Below are positions 56,059 to 64,000 of a DNA stretch of 64,000 bases, piece after piece. The notes under the pieces are model-generated. The model made no database searches, was not told the origin of the DNA, and saw only the letters and a list, made by a program, of their open reading frames with translations. The stretch is taken from assembly GCF_000695685.1 (NCBI RefSeq), contig NZ_JFFR01000005.1, forward strand, positions 91,047-155,046, read 5' to 3'. Position numbers and translations under genes: made by a program. The stretch is from Vibrio fortis. Its GTDB lineage: Bacteria; Pseudomonadota; Gammaproteobacteria; Enterobacterales; Vibrionaceae. Positions within the stretch are counted from its first letter, which is position 1. Each line of letters opens with the position of its first letter.

Positions 56059-57489
56059 ATGGTTTACTCTTATACCGAGAAAAAGCGCATCCGTAAGGAC
56101 TTTGGTACTCGTCCACAAGTTTTGGACATTCCATACCTGTTATCGATCCAGCTTGATTCTTTCGACAAATTCATCGAACAGGATCCTGAAGGTCAATACG
56201 GTCTTGAGGCTGCTTTTCGTTCTGTATTCCCAATTCAGAGCTACAACGGCAATTCTGAGCTGCAATACGTTAGCTACCGTCTTGGTGAGCCAGTTTTTGA
56301 CGTTAAAGAATGTCAAATCCGCGGTGTAACTTACTCAAAGCCACTACGCGTTAAACTACGTCTAGTTATCTTTGATAAAGATGCGCCAGCAGGTACTGTA
56401 AAAGACATTAAAGAACAAGAAGTCTACATGGGCGAAATTCCGCTTATGACAGACAATGGTACTTTCGTAATCAATGGTACCGAGAGGGTTATCGTATCCC
56501 AGCTGCACCGAAGCCCAGGCGTGTTCTTCGACAGTGATAAGGGTAAAACCCACTCATCAGGTAAAGTTCTTTATAACGCACGTGTAATTCCTTACCGTGG
56601 CTCATGGTTAGACTTTGAGTTCGATCCTAAGGACAACTTATTCGTACGTATCGACCGTCGTCGTAAGCTACCAGCTTCAATCATCCTTCGTGCACTAGGT
56701 AAGTCGACAGAAGAGATCCTGGATCTATTCTTCGAGAAAGTGAACTTCGAAGTGAAAGACCAAACTCTACTAATGGAGTTGGTTCCAGATCGTCTACGTG
56801 GTGAAACTGCGTCATTCGACATCGAAGCAAACGGCAAAGTTTACGTTGAGACTGGTCGTCGTGTTACTGCTCGTCACATCCGTCAACTTGAGAAAGATGG
56901 CGTTGAACACATCGAAGTACCAGTAGAGTACATCGTTGGTAAAGTTGCATCGAAAGATTACATCAACGAAGCAACTGGCGAGATCATTGTTGGTGCTAAC
57001 CAAGAGATCAGCCTAGAGGCACTTGCTAACCTATCTCAAGCAGGTCACAAAGCTCTAGAAGTACTGTTCACGAATGACCTAGACCATGGTCCATTCATGT
57101 CAGACACTCTACGTGCAGACAGCACTGTAGATCGCATCTCTGCGCTTGTAGAAATCTACCGCATGATGCGCCCTGGCGAGCCACCAACAAAAGAAGCTGC
57201 AGAAGCTCTATTCGAAAGCCTATTCTTCTCTGAAGAACGTTACGACCTATCAACTGTAGGCCGTATGAAGTTCAACAGCTCTATCGAGCGTGAAGAAGAA
57301 GAAGAGCGCGGTACGCTAGACGAATCAGACATCATCGAAGTGATGAAGAAGCTGATCGCTATCCGTAACGGTAAAGGTGAAGTTGATGATATCGACCACC
57401 TAGGTAACCGTCGTATCCGTTCAGTAGGTGAAATGGCAGAGAACCAATTCCGTGCGGTAAAGGTGAAGTTGATGATATCGACCACCTAG
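56059..57489 (+). CDS. rpoB: RNA polymerase beta subunit, N-terminal fragment (frame broken by duplication)
   Basis: Encodes the first part of beta ([18 protein letters not shown], beta protrusion and lobe) up to [11 protein letters not shown]. It then reads 11 foreign residues from the shifted second copy of an 86-bp repeat and stops at 57489. The true frame resumes in the second copy. Removing 86 bp joins it to the next entry and gives exactly 1342 residues, the E. coli length. rpoB is essential and single copy, so the break is most likely an assembly error. Confidence 0.9.
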   Translation: MVYSYTEKKRIRKDFGTRPQVLDIPYLLSIQLDSFDKFIEQDPEGQYGLEAAFRSVFPIQSYNGNSELQYVSYRLGEPVFDVKECQIRGVTYSKPLRVKLRLVIFDKDAPAGTVKDIKEQEVYMGEIPLMTDNGTFVINGTERVIVSQLHRSPGVFFDSDKGKTHSSGKVLYNARVIPYRGSWLDFEFDPKDNLFVRIDRRRKLPASIILRALGKSTEEILDLFFEKVNFEVKDQTLLMELVPDRLRGETASFDIEANGKVYVETGRRVTARHIRQLEKDGVEHIEVPVEYIVGKVASKDYINEATGEIIVGANQEISLEALANLSQAGHKALEVLFTNDLDHGPFMSDTLRADSTVDRISALVEIYRMMRPGEPPTKEAAEALFESLFFSEERYDLSTVGRMKFNSSIEREEEEERGTLDESDIIEVMKKLIAIRNGKGEVDDIDHLGNRRIRSVGEMAENQFRAVKVKLMISTT

Positions 57490-57540
57490 GTAACCGTCGT
57501 ATCCGTTCAGTAGGTGAAATGGCAGAGAACCAATTCCGTG
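57369..57540 (+). repeat. Perfect 86-bp tandem direct repeat in rpoB
   Basis: Bases 57369-57454 recur without mismatch at 57455-57540. Because 86 is not a multiple of three, the repeat shifts the frame. It begins at CGGTAAAGGTGAAG and ends at AACCAATTCCGTG in each copy. Confidence 0.98.
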
Positions 57541-60173
57541 TTGGTCTAGTTCGTGTAGAACGTGCTGTTAAAGAGCGCCTAAGCCTTGGTGACCTTGATG
57601 CAATCATGCCTCAAGACCTAATCAACGCTAAGCCTATTTCTGCTGCTGTTAAAGAATTCTTTGGCTCTTCACAGCTTTCACAGTTCATGGACCAAAACAA
57701 CCCATTGTCAGAAGTAACGCACAAGCGTCGTATTTCTGCTTTAGGTCCAGGTGGTCTAACTCGTGAACGCGCAGGCTTCGAAGTACGTGACGTTCACGTA
57801 ACTCACTACGGTCGTCTATGTCCGATCGAAACGCCTGAAGGTCCAAACATCGGTCTAATTAACTCGCTATCTGCATTTGCGCGTTGTAACGACTACGGTT
57901 TCCTAGAAACTCCGTACCGTCGCGTAGTAGATGGTGTTGTAACAGACGAAGTAGATTACCTATCTGCAATCCAGGAAGGTCAATTTGTAATCGCGCAGGC
58001 GAACACCGTTCTTACTGAAGAAGGAACGTTCGCAGATGAGCTAATCACTGCTCGTCAAAAAGGTGAATCTGGTCTTCACCCACGCGACCACGTTGACTAC
58101 ATGGACGTTGCGACAAACCAAGTAGTATCTATCGCTGCATCGCTTATCCCGTTCCTAGAACACGATGATGCGAACCGTGCATTGATGGGTGCGAACATGC
58201 AACGTCAAGCAGTTCCAACTCTAAAAGCTGATAAGCCTCTAGTTGGTACAGGTATCGAACGTAACATCGCAGTAGACTCTGGTGTAACAGCCGTAGCTAA
58301 ACGTGGTGGTATGATTCAGTCTGTAGACGCTTCTCGTATCGTAGTTAAGGTTAACGAAGATGAGCTAGTACCTGGCGAAGCTGGTATCGACATCTACAAC
58401 CTAACTAAGTACACGCGTTCTAACCAAAACACATGTATTAACCAACGTCCTACCGTGCTTCCAGGTGAACCTGTATCACGTGGCGACGTACTAGCTGACG
58501 GTCCTTCAACAGACCTTGGTGAGCTAGCACTTGGTCAAAACATGCGTATCGCATTCATGCCTTGGAACGGCTACAACTTCGAAGACTCGATCTTAGTATC
58601 TGAGCGCGTAGTTCAAGAAGACCGTTTCACGACTATCCACATCCAAGAACTATCTTGTGTGGCTCGTGATACTAAGCTGGGCTCTGAAGAGATCACAGCT
58701 GATATTCCAAACGTAGGTGAGTCTGCTCTGTCTAAACTAGACGAGTCAGGTATCGTTTACATTGGTGCTGAAGTTAAGGGTGGTGACATCCTAGTTGGTA
58801 AAGTAACACCTAAAGGTGAAACTCAACTGACTCCTGAAGAGAAGCTACTACGTGCAATCTTCGGTGAGAAAGCATCTGATGTTAAAGATACTTCTCTACG
58901 TGTACCAAACTCTGTTTCAGGTACGATCATCGATGTACAAGTCTTCACTCGCGATGGCGTAGAGAAAGACAAGCGTGCACTTGAAATCGAACAGATGCAG
59001 CTGAAAGAAGCGAAGAAAGACCTAACTGAAGAGTTCCAAATTCTTGAGGGCGGCCTTCTTAACCGTGTTAAAGCTGTTCTTCTGTCTGGTGGTTACTCTG
59101 AAGCTAAGCTTGATGCAATCGGCCGTAAGAAGTGGCTAGAGCAAGCACTAGAAGACGACGCGCTACAATCACAGCTTGAGCAACTTGCTGAGCAGTGGGA
59201 TGAGCTAAAAGCTGACTTCGATAAGAAGTTTGAAACTAAGCGTCGTAAGATCACTCAAGGTGATGATCTAGCGCCTGGCGTACTGAAGATTGTTAAGGTT
59301 TACCTAGCAGTTAAACGTCGCATCCAGCCTGGTGATAAGATGGCGGGTCGTCACGGTAACAAAGGTGTAATCTCTAAGATTAACCCTGTTGAAGACATGC
59401 CATACGATGAGAAAGGTCAACCTGTCGACATCGTACTGAACCCACTGGGTGTACCATCGCGTATGAACATCGGTCAGATCCTAGAAGTACACTTAGGTCT
59501 GGCTGCGAAAGGTATCGGTGACAAGATCAACCAAATGGTTAAGGAGCAACAAGAACTGCACAAGTTCCGTGAGTTCCTACAGAAGGTTTACGATCTTGGT
59601 GATACTCGTCAGAAAGTTGACATTGCTGAACTGTCTGATGATCAAGTTCGTACTCTGATCAAGAACCTACGTGGCGGTCTACCGATTGCTACTCCTGTGT
59701 TCGATGGTGCTTCTGAAGCGTTAATCAAAGAACTACTTAAACTGGGTGACCTACCAGAATCTGGTCAGTTAACTCTGTTTGATGGTCGTACTGGTGATGC
59801 GTTTGAGCGTCCTGTAACTGTTGGTTACATGTACATGCTGAAACTAAACCACCTTGTTGATGACAAGATGCACGCTCGTTCAACTGGTTCTTACAGCCTA
59901 GTAACTCAGCAACCACTTGGTGGTAAAGCTCAGTTCGGTGGTCAGCGTTTCGGTGAGATGGAAGTATGGGCACTAGAAGCATACGGTGCTGCTTACACGC
60001 TTCAAGAAATGCTAACAGTTAAGTCGGATGACGTTAACGGCCGTACTAAGATGTATAAGAACATCGTAGATGGCAACCATAGCATGGAACCTGGCATGCC
60101 AGAATCGTTCAACGTACTGTTGAAAGAGATCCGCTCGCTAGGTATTAACATCGAGCTAGAAGACGAAGAGTAA
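57519..60173 (+). CDS. rpoB: RNA polymerase beta subunit, C-terminal fragment
   Basis: 884 residues from the restored frame ([20 protein letters not shown]) to IELEDEE. It contains the rifampicin region ([30 protein letters not shown]), which is wild type at the classical Asp, His and Ser positions. The fork loop, flap and [14 protein letters not shown] active-site lysine block are present, and the C-terminal clamp anchor [24 protein letters not shown] is intact. The codons just upstream of 57519 in the second repeat copy also belong to this frame. It is the continuation of the preceding entry, not an independent gene. Confidence 0.9.
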   Translation: MAENQFRVGLVRVERAVKERLSLGDLDAIMPQDLINAKPISAAVKEFFGSSQLSQFMDQNNPLSEVTHKRRISALGPGGLTRERAGFEVRDVHVTHYGRLCPIETPEGPNIGLINSLSAFARCNDYGFLETPYRRVVDGVVTDEVDYLSAIQEGQFVIAQANTVLTEEGTFADELITARQKGESGLHPRDHVDYMDVATNQVVSIAASLIPFLEHDDANRALMGANMQRQAVPTLKADKPLVGTGIERNIAVDSGVTAVAKRGGMIQSVDASRIVVKVNEDELVPGEAGIDIYNLTKYTRSNQNTCINQRPTVLPGEPVSRGDVLADGPSTDLGELALGQNMRIAFMPWNGYNFEDSILVSERVVQEDRFTTIHIQELSCVARDTKLGSEEITADIPNVGESALSKLDESGIVYIGAEVKGGDILVGKVTPKGETQLTPEEKLLRAIFGEKASDVKDTSLRVPNSVSGTIIDVQVFTRDGVEKDKRALEIEQMQLKEAKKDLTEEFQILEGGLLNRVKAVLLSGGYSEAKLDAIGRKKWLEQALEDDALQSQLEQLAEQWDELKADFDKKFETKRRKITQGDDLAPGVLKIVKVYLAVKRRIQPGDKMAGRHGNKGVISKINPVEDMPYDEKGQPVDIVLNPLGVPSRMNIGQILEVHLGLAAKGIGDKINQMVKEQQELHKFREFLQKVYDLGDTRQKVDIAELSDDQVRTLIKNLRGGLPIATPVFDGASEALIKELLKLGDLPESGQLTLFDGRTGDAFERPVTVGYMYMLKLNHLVDDKMHARSTGSYSLVTQQPLGGKAQFGGQRFGEMEVWALEAYGAAYTLQEMLTVKSDDVNGRTKMYKNIVDGNHSMEPGMPESFNVLLKEIRSLGINIELEDEE

Positions 60174-60247
60174 TCCCCACGGGATTATTGGTAGAAGGTG
60201 CTCACTTTTGCGGGTGAGCTCCTTTTAACTCCTTACAGGAGCTGATT

Positions 60248-63200
60248 GTGAAAGACTTATTAAACTTTCTAAAAGCGCAGCATAAGACCGAAGAATTTGA
60301 TGCAATCAAAATCGGTCTATCTTCACCAGACATGATCCGTTCATGGTCTTTCGGTGAAGTTAAAAAACCTGAGACGATCAACTATCGTACGTTCAAACCT
60401 GAGCGCGATGGTCTGTTCTGTGCGCGTATCTTTGGTCCAGTTAAAGACTACGAATGTCTTTGTGGCAAATACAAGCGTCTGAAACACCGTGGTGTTATCT
60501 GTGAGAAGTGTGGCGTAGAAGTTACACAAACTAAAGTTCGTCGTGACCGTATGGGCCACATCGAGCTTGCTTCACCAGTTGCTCACATCTGGTTCCTAAA
60601 ATCGCTACCGTCTCGTATCGGTCTACTAATGGATATCCCTCTACGTGATATCGAACGTGTTCTTTACTTCGAAATGTACGTAGTAACTGAACCAGGTATG
60701 ACTGATCTAGAAAAATCTCAGATGCTTACTGAAGAAGAGTATCTGGATCGTCTAGAAGAGTGGGGCGATGAATTCACTGCTAAGATGGGTGCAGAAGCGA
60801 TCAAAGATCTGCTTGCAACAATGGACCTTCATCAAGAAGTGGAAGAAATGCGCGAAGAGTTGGAAACAACTAACTCTGAAACTAAGCGTAAGAAGATCAC
60901 TAAGCGCCTGAAGCTAGTTGAAGCGTTCATTGCATCGGGTAACGATCCGCAATGGATGATTCTGACTGTACTTCCGGTTCTTCCGCCAGATCTACGTCCT
61001 CTAGTACCTCTAGATGGCGGTCGTTTTGCGACTTCAGATCTGAACGACCTTTACCGTCGAGTGATCAACCGTAACAACCGTTTGAAGCGTCTTCTAGAGC
61101 TAGCTGCTCCGGACATCATCGTACGTAACGAAAAGCGTATGCTGCAAGAGTCTGTTGATGCCCTTCTAGATAACGGTCGTCGCGGTCGTGCGATCACTGG
61201 TTCGAACAAGCGTCCTCTGAAATCTCTTGCTGATATGATCAAGGGTAAACAGGGTCGTTTCCGTCAGAACCTTCTAGGTAAACGTGTAGACTACTCTGGC
61301 CGTTCTGTAATCACAGTAGGTCCATACCTTCGTCTACATCAGTGTGGTCTTCCTAAGAAGATGGCACTTGAGCTATTTAAGCCGTTCATCTACAGCAAGC
61401 TAGAGACTCGTGGCATGGCTACGACAATCAAAGCTGCTAAGAAGATGGTAGAGCGCGAAGAAGCTATCGTTTGGGATATCCTAGACGAAGTAATCCGCGA
61501 ACACCCAGTACTGCTTAACCGTGCACCTACACTTCACCGTCTAGGTATCCAAGCGTTTGAACCAGTACTAATCGAAGGTAAAGCGATCCAGCTTCACCCA
61601 CTAGTGTGTGCGGCATATAACGCCGACTTCGATGGTGACCAAATGGCGGTACACGTGCCTCTAACTCTAGAAGCACAGCTTGAAGCACGTACACTGATGA
61701 TGTCGACAAACAACATTCTGTCGCCAGCGTCAGGTGATCCGATCATCGTACCTTCTCAGGACGTTGTATTGGGTCTTTACTACATGACTCGTGACAAGAT
61801 CAACGTGAAAGGCGAAGGTATGTATCTTGCTGGCCCTGCAGAGGCTGAGAAGGCATACCGTACTAAGACTGCTGAGCTACACGCTCGCGTTAAAGTTCGT
61901 ATCACTGAGACGGTTAAAGACGAAGATGGTAACAGCACAACTGAAACGAAGATGGTTGATACAACTGTCGGCCGTGCAATGCTATGGCAAATCGTTCCAG
62001 CGGGCCTACCGTTCAGCCTAGTTAACCAAAAGCTTGGTAAGAAACAGATTTCTAACCTGCTTAACGAGGCTTACCGTAAGCTTGGCCTGAAAGACACTGT
62101 AGTCTTTGCTGACCAAATCATGTACGCAGGTTTTGCATACGCAGCACTTTCTGGTGTTTCTGTAGGTATCAACGACATGGTTGTACCTCAAGCGAAATAC
62201 GATGAGATCGAATCTGCTGAAGAAGAAGTTCGTGAAATCCAAGAGCAATTCCAATCTGGTCTTGTTACTGCGGGTGAGCGTTACAACAAAGTTATCGATA
62301 TCTGGGCGTCTACGAACGACCGCGTTGCGAAAGCGATGATGGATAACCTATCTTCTGAAACTGTTATCAACCGTGACGGTGAAGAAGAGCAGCAAGAATC
62401 GTTCAACAGCATCTACATGATGGCCGACTCGGGCGCTCGTGGTTCTGCAGCTCAGATTCGTCAGCTAGCGGGTATGCGTGGTCTGATGGCACGTCCAGAT
62501 GGCTCAATCATCGAGACACCGATCACTGCGAACTTTAAAGAAGGTCTAAACGTACTTCAGTACTTTATCTCAACGCACGGTGCTCGTAAGGGTCTTGCGG
62601 ATACGGCACTGAAAACAGCGAACTCGGGTTACCTAACTCGTCGTCTAGTAGACGTTGCTCAAGACGTTGTAGTACACGAACATGACTGTGGCACGCACGA
62701 AGGTATCGACATGATGCCTCACATCGAAGGTGGTGACGTTAAAGTTGCACTTTCTGAGCTTGCTCTAGGTCGTGTAGTAGCTGAAGACGTTCTTAAGCCT
62801 GGTTCTGAAGATGTTCTAATTCCACGTAATACTCTGATTGATGAGAAGTGGTGTCAGATCATGGAAGACAACTCTGTAGACAGCATCAAAGTACGTTCAG
62901 TTGTAACGTGTGACGCTGACTTCGGTTGTTGTGCACAGTGTTACGGTCGTGACCTAGCACGTGGTCACCTAGTGAACCAAGGTGAAGCAGTTGGTGTTAT
63001 CGCTGCACAATCTATCGGTGAACCGGGTACACAGCTAACGATGCGTACGTTCCACATCGGTGGTGCGGCATCTACTGCAGCAGCAGAGAACAGCATCCAA
63101 GCTAAGACTACAGGTACGGTTAAGCTACACAACGCTAAATTCGTTATCAATAAAGACAAGAAGCTTGTAATCACTTCTCGTGCATCTGAACTAACCATCG

Positions 63201-64000
63201 TTGATGAGTTCGGTCGTACGAAAGAGAAGCACAAACTTCCTTACGGTTCTACGCTGACTAAAGGTCACGAAGATTCAGTTGATGCGGGTGAAGTAGTAGC
63301 TAACTGGGAAGCGCACACTATGCCAATCATCACTGAAGTGGCAGGTCGCATCCAGTTCGTAGACATGATCGATGGCGTAACAGTTTCTCGTCAGACAGAT
63401 GACCTAACAGGTCTATCTTCTTCTGAGGTAACTGATGCAGCAGCGCGTCCAGCAGCAGGTAAAGATATGCGTCCAGCTATCAAACTTGTTGATGCAGCAG
63501 GCAACGACGTAATGATCCCTGGTACTGATATGCCAGCTCACTACTTCCTACCTGGTAAAGCGATTGTAAACATCGAAGATGGCGCAGAAGTTGGCATTGG
63601 TGACACTCTTGCACGTATCCCTCAGAAATCTGGCGGTAACAAAGATATCACCGGTGGTCTACCACGCGTAGCAGACCTATTCGAAGCTCGTAAGCCTAAA
63701 GAGCCTGCGATCCTTGCTGAGCACACAGGTACTGTGTCTTTCGGTAAAGAAACGAAAGGTAAGCGTCGTCTAGTTATCACTCGCGAGGGTGGCGAAACTT
63801 ACGAAGAGATGATTCCTAAGCATCGTCAACTGAACGTGTTTGAAGGTGAGAAGATTGAACGTGGTGATGTAATCGCTGACGGTCCAGAAACTCCACATGA
63901 CATCCTACGTCTACGTGGTATTCACGCTGTGACTCAGTACATCGCGAACGAAGTTCAAGAAGTTTACCGTCTACAAGGCGTAAAGATTAACGATAAGCAC
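60248..64000 (+). CDS. rpoC: RNA polymerase beta' subunit (3' end beyond window)
   Basis: Open from GTG 60248 ([18 protein letters not shown]) to the right edge: 1251 codons of about 1400. The N-terminal zinc-binding cysteines ([20 protein letters not shown]) are near residues 70-90. The catalytic [12 protein letters not shown] triad is at about residue 460, followed by the bridge helix/trigger loop region ([18 protein letters not shown], about 920-940) and the second zinc site [20 protein letters not shown] lies 9-14 nt upstream of the start. No frame damage is seen. It lies 74 nt after rpoB. Confidence 0.97.
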   Translation, partial: MKDLLNFLKAQHKTEEFDAIKIGLSSPDMIRSWSFGEVKKPETINYRTFKPERDGLFCARIFGPVKDYECLCGKYKRLKHRGVICEKCGVEVTQTKVRRDRMGHIELASPVAHIWFLKSLPSRIGLLMDIPLRDIERVLYFEMYVVTEPGMTDLEKSQMLTEEEYLDRLEEWGDEFTAKMGAEAIKDLLATMDLHQEVEEMREELETTNSETKRKKITKRLKLVEAFIASGNDPQWMILTVLPVLPPDLRPLVPLDGGRFATSDLNDLYRRVINRNNRLKRLLELAAPDIIVRNEKRMLQESVDALLDNGRRGRAITGSNKRPLKSLADMIKGKQGRFRQNLLGKRVDYSGRSVITVGPYLRLHQCGLPKKMALELFKPFIYSKLETRGMATTIKAAKKMVEREEAIVWDILDEVIREHPVLLNRAPTLHRLGIQAFEPVLIEGKAIQLHPLVCAAYNADFDGDQMAVHVPLTLEAQLEARTLMMSTNNILSPASGDPIIVPSQDVVLGLYYMTRDKINVKGEGMYLAGPAEAEKAYRTKTAELHARVKVRITETVKDEDGNSTTETKMVDTTVGRAMLWQIVPAGLPFSLVNQKLGKKQISNLLNEAYRKLGLKDTVVFADQIMYAGFAYAALSGVSVGINDMVVPQAKYDEIESAEEEVREIQEQFQSGLVTAGERYNKVIDIWASTNDRVAKAMMDNLSSETVINRDGEEEQQESFNSIYMMADSGARGSAAQIRQLAGMRGLMARPDGSIIETPITANFKEGLNVLQYFISTHGARKGLADTALKTANSGYLTRRLVDVAQDVVVHEHDCGTHEGIDMMPHIEGGDVKVALSELALGRVVAEDVLKPGSEDVLIPRNTLIDEKWCQIMEDNSVDSIKVRSVVTCDADFGCCAQCYGRDLARGHLVNQGEAVGVIAAQSIGEPGTQLTMRTFHIGGAASTAAAENSIQAKTTGTVKLHNAKFVINKDKKLVITSRASELTIVDEFGRTKEKHKLPYGSTLTKGHEDSVDAGEVVANWEAHTMPIITEVAGRIQFVDMIDGVTVSRQTDDLTGLSSSEVTDAAARPAAGKDMRPAIKLVDAAGNDVMIPGTDMPAHYFLPGKAIVNIEDGAEVGIGDTLARIPQKSGGNKDITGGLPRVADLFEARKPKEPAILAEHTGTVSFGKETKGKRRLVITREGGETYEEMIPKHRQLNVFEGEKIERGDVIADGPETPHDILRLRGIHAVTQYIANEVQEVYRLQGVKINDKH

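Noticed and set aside
57359..57607. Minus-strand frame with repeated peptide in rpoB
   Set aside because: It is the antisense image of the 86-bp repeat, not a gene.
57655..57800. Rifampicin-resistance change in rpoB
   Set aside because: The cluster I residues ([28 protein letters not shown]) are wild type at the usual mutation sites; Val for Ile is a normal variant.

Overview
This window comes from a Vibrionaceae chromosome, most likely the large chromosome of a marine Vibrio. The evidence is gene order and protein similarity: oxyR with a peroxiredoxin-glutaredoxin fusion, mrcA-pilMNOPQ-aroKB-damX-dam-rpe-gph-trpS, pabA-argD-astAD, crp-prkB-yheUTS-kefGB-slyD-fkpA-yheO-tusDCB-rpsL. The window is almost entirely core genome. 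No phage, insertion sequence, integron, CRISPR array, rRNA or tRNA gene was seen.

Layout. 1-5.6 kb: redox genes (dihydrolipoyl-dehydrogenase-like gene, Prx-Grx fusion, oxyR with a readable OxyR operator) and mrcA (PBP1A). 5.7-17.4 kb: the type IV pilus assembly operon pilMNOPQ, then aroK-aroB-damX-dam-rpe-gph-trpS. 17.4-26.8 kb: the most distinctive block, a secreted-nuclease locus. It holds a 588-bp structured leader, a porin, two ExeM-type nucleases of about 1,100 residues with GlyGly-CTERM sorting tails, and an endonuclease I family enzyme. 26.9-32.7 kb: pabA, argD/astC, astA, astD and a DUF1338 gene (arginine synthesis and catabolism). 32.8-45.4 kb: crp, prkB, yheU, yheT, a TIGR02444 protein, yheS, kefG-kefB, yheV, slyD, an asparaginase, slyX, a WD40 lipoprotein and fkpA. 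45.6-52.1 kb: yheO, tusDCB and the str operon (rpsL-rpsG-fusA-tuf). 52.4-64 kb: secE-nusG-rplKAJL-rpoB-rpoC, running off the right edge.

How the genes work together. The nuclease locus looks like a machine for using extracellular DNA. Secreted nucleases are probably trimmed by rhombosortase at the envelope, and a co-transcribed porin (21-nt gap to the first nuclease) could admit the products. The second nuclease keeps its whole architecture but has lost two catalytic Asp residues, so it may be a secreted pseudo-enzyme. The ribosomal and RNA polymerase region shows classical autogenous and stringent signals. Two near-identical promoters are embedded in hairpins upstream of rplK and rplJ.

Two warnings about the sequence. 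tuf carries a perfect 81-bp tandem repeat that duplicates its P-loop segment. rpoB carries a perfect 86-bp tandem repeat that breaks the frame. Removing each repeat restores exactly 394 and 1342 residues. In addition, tuf joins the str operon directly to the secE-rpoBC operon, which are normally at separate loci, each with its own tuf copy. The simplest reading is assembly error: unmerged contig overlaps and a collapsed tufA/tufB repeat. Gene order across 50.9-52.2 kb should not be trusted without long reads.
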